This document shows, piece after piece, positions 5,407 through 6,721 of a stretch of 6,721 bases of DNA. The stretch comes from JBCCEV01 sp039030125 (GTDB lineage: Bacteria > Pseudomonadota > Gammaproteobacteria > Ga0077536): positions 1-6,721 of the forward strand of contig JBCCEV010000195.1 in NCBI GenBank assembly GCA_039030125.1, in the 5' to 3' direction. A program made the position numbers and the translations under genes. Below the pieces are notes generated by a model, which did no database searches, was not told the origin of the DNA, and was given only the letters and a program-made list of their open reading frames with translations. Each line of letters starts with the position of its first letter. Within the stretch, counting starts at the first letter, position 1.

Positions 5407-6721
5407 CTAGTGTTGGGCGGCAACCCGATCAAGCGACCTGACTAAACGCCTGACGATTTCGTCGATCTCGCTTCCCTCGATGATCAGCGGCGGCGCGATC
5501 ACGATACTGCGGCCCGCGGGACGCACAATGACGCCGGCTTCCAGCATCGCCTCGCAAACAGCGCTCATGACCGCGTCGGCTTGCTCGGGTGTGTTGACCG
5601 GCACGTCATTATCATCACGTTTCAAAAAATCGACGCCACTGCCAAGACCGAACGAGCGGATGTCGCCCACCAATTCATGTCCACGTACCGATTCGAGCGC
5701 GTTAGCTAATCGCGAGCCCATACTCGCGGCATGCGCGACTAGGTTATCGCGCTCGATGATCTCCAGCGTTTTGAGCGCCGCCGCCGCGCCGACCGGATGC
5801 CCCGCATGGGTCGCGGCATGAGCGAGCACGCCGACATCTTCGGAGCCCCGTTCTAAATCGTCATAGAGCGATTTGGACATCGCGATCGCGGAGAGTGGAA
5901 AGTAGCCCGAGTTGACCGCTTTAGCCGTTGCGATGTGATCAGGTTTAATATCAAAACTCTCGCAGCCGAACATATTGCCCGTGCGGCCAAAGCCCGTGAT
6001 CACCTCGTCAATTGCGAGATCGATCCCATAGTCGTCCAACACGGCCTTGATAGCGGGGAAATAGGCCATTGGGGGTACTTTGAAACCATTGGAAAAGCTG
6101 ATGGGCTCGGCAAAAAAAGCGGCCACCGAAGCCTCGGGCTCAGCGTCTAGCAAGGCGCGCAGTTCTTCCCCGCAGCGCTTGGAATATTCACTTTGCGTTT
6201 CGCCTGGCTCCCGGTGACCGTGGTAGTCGCACTGAGAAACGTGCCGGAAGCCCTCAATGGGCAAACCAAATTCTTCGTGATGGCCACCCGTCAAACTAGC
6301 CGACGCAACGGTACCGCCGTGATAACTGCCCTGACGACCGATGATCGTTTTGCGCTCCGGCTCGCCGCGCGCCACGGCACCGAAACGCAACATTTTGATG
6401 AGATAGTCCAGGGCTTCCGATCCGCTAACACCGAACATGATGTGAGAATCAGCCACCGGGACGATCTCAACCAATTTCTCGGCGAGCTCTAGCGCCGGAG
6501 TATTCGTGCGATGCAGCGCGCTGACGAAAAAAGGTAAATCACGATACTGTTTTTCAATAGCATCTATTAGCTCGGCGTTTTGATACCCGAGACAAGCGAC
6601 ATAAAAAGAAGCGGTCGCCTCAATGTATTCACGCCCATCGGTGTCGTAGACATAAATGCCCTCGCCGCGATCAATCACACGCGTAATTGGGGCGGTGTTA
6701 TCGCTGATCTTTTGAAAACCC
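5407..6721 (-). CDS. Class III PLP-dependent aminotransferase, N-terminus outside window
   Basis: The frame is open to the right edge. The codons before the GTG at 6676-6678 encode GFQKISDNTAPITR, which runs into VIDRGEGIYVYDTDGREY, the usual opening of this family, so that GTG is an internal Val and the gene is cut by the window. About 438 residues are visible; the family has about 450-460, so little is missing. Numbering from that Val, the PLP phosphate loop is SGSEA (85-89), the Tyr-His-Gly cofactor region is 119-121, the PLP-nitrogen Asp is in DEVITGFGRTG (Asp224), the Schiff-base Lys is in TAKAVNSGYFPL (Lys253), and THAGHP is at 290-295. It moves an amino group between an amine or omega-amino acid and a keto acid or aldehyde in the cytoplasm. 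The substrate is unknown; a beta-alanine, taurine, diamine or amino-sugar type cannot be separated here. It is convergent with the monooxygenase, 9 bp apart, with its own promoter outside the window. Confidence 0.88.
   Translation of the reverse strand, partial: GFQKISDNTAPITRVIDRGEGIYVYDTDGREYIEATASFYVACLGYQNAELIDAIEKQYRDLPFFVSALHRTNTPALELAEKLVEIVPVADSHIMFGVSGSEALDYLIKMLRFGAVARGEPERKTIIGRQGSYHGGTVASASLTGGHHEEFGLPIEGFRHVSQCDYHGHREPGETQSEYSKRCGEELRALLDAEPEASVAAFFAEPISFSNGFKVPPMAYFPAIKAVLDDYGIDLAIDEVITGFGRTGNMFGCESFDIKPDHIATAKAVNSGYFPLSAIAMSKSLYDDLERGSEDVGVLAHAATHAGHPVGAAAALKTLEIIERDNLVAHAASMGSRLANALESVRGHELVGDIRSFGLGSGVDFLKRDDNDVPVNTPEQADAVMSAVCEAMLEAGVIVRPAGRSIVIAPPLIIEGSEIDEIVRRLVRSLDRVAAQH

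Overview
The window looks like chromosomal DNA of a proteobacterium, most likely a gammaproteobacterium. The support is an OxyR-type regulator that aligns residue for residue with the E. coli protein at its N-terminus and redox cysteines, moderate-to-high GC with compact gene packing, and an apparent excess of GATC sites. No taxon can be named from the sequence alone. Genes cover nearly everything; the only gaps over 100 bp are 2244-2439 and 3346-3495. I see no rRNA, tRNA, CRISPR array, insertion sequence, integrase or phage gene.

Layout, left to right. (1) At 1-188 (+) is the C-terminal end of a HAD-superfamily, CbbY-like hydrolase. (2) At 198-1118 (+) is an OxyR-like LysR regulator with both redox cysteines, 9 bp after the hydrolase stop and probably co-transcribed. 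(3) At 1128-2243 (-) is an uncharacterised 371-residue protein that resembles the CrtC/AttH lipocalin-like enzymes (DUF7064/DUF7065 type, by recollection). It converges on oxyR with a 9-bp gap. (4) At 2244-2439 is a divergent control region with a long dyad just upstream of the next gene. (5) At 2440-3345 (+) is a crotonase-fold enzyme in which one of the two hydratase glutamates is replaced by Tyr. (6) At 3496-5397 (+) is a type I Baeyer-Villiger monooxygenase of the 4-hydroxyacetophenone monooxygenase kind, with every fingerprint motif present. (7) At 5407-6721 (-) is a class III PLP aminotransferase whose N-terminus lies beyond the window. It converges on the monooxygenase, again with a 9-bp gap.

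How the genes may work together (inference). The monooxygenase would turn a ketone into an ester or lactone, the crotonase would act on a CoA thioester, the CrtC-like protein could act on a hydrophobic terpenoid- or steroid-like substrate, and the aminotransferase could interconvert a carbonyl and an amine. This fits a piece of a catabolic island for a ketone-bearing hydrophobic compound. No substrate can be read from the sequence. The most distinctive features are the crotonase active site, the CrtC-like orphan protein and the 30-bp dyad between them. I did not find a clearly new kind of system such as a defence island, retron or novel RNA.
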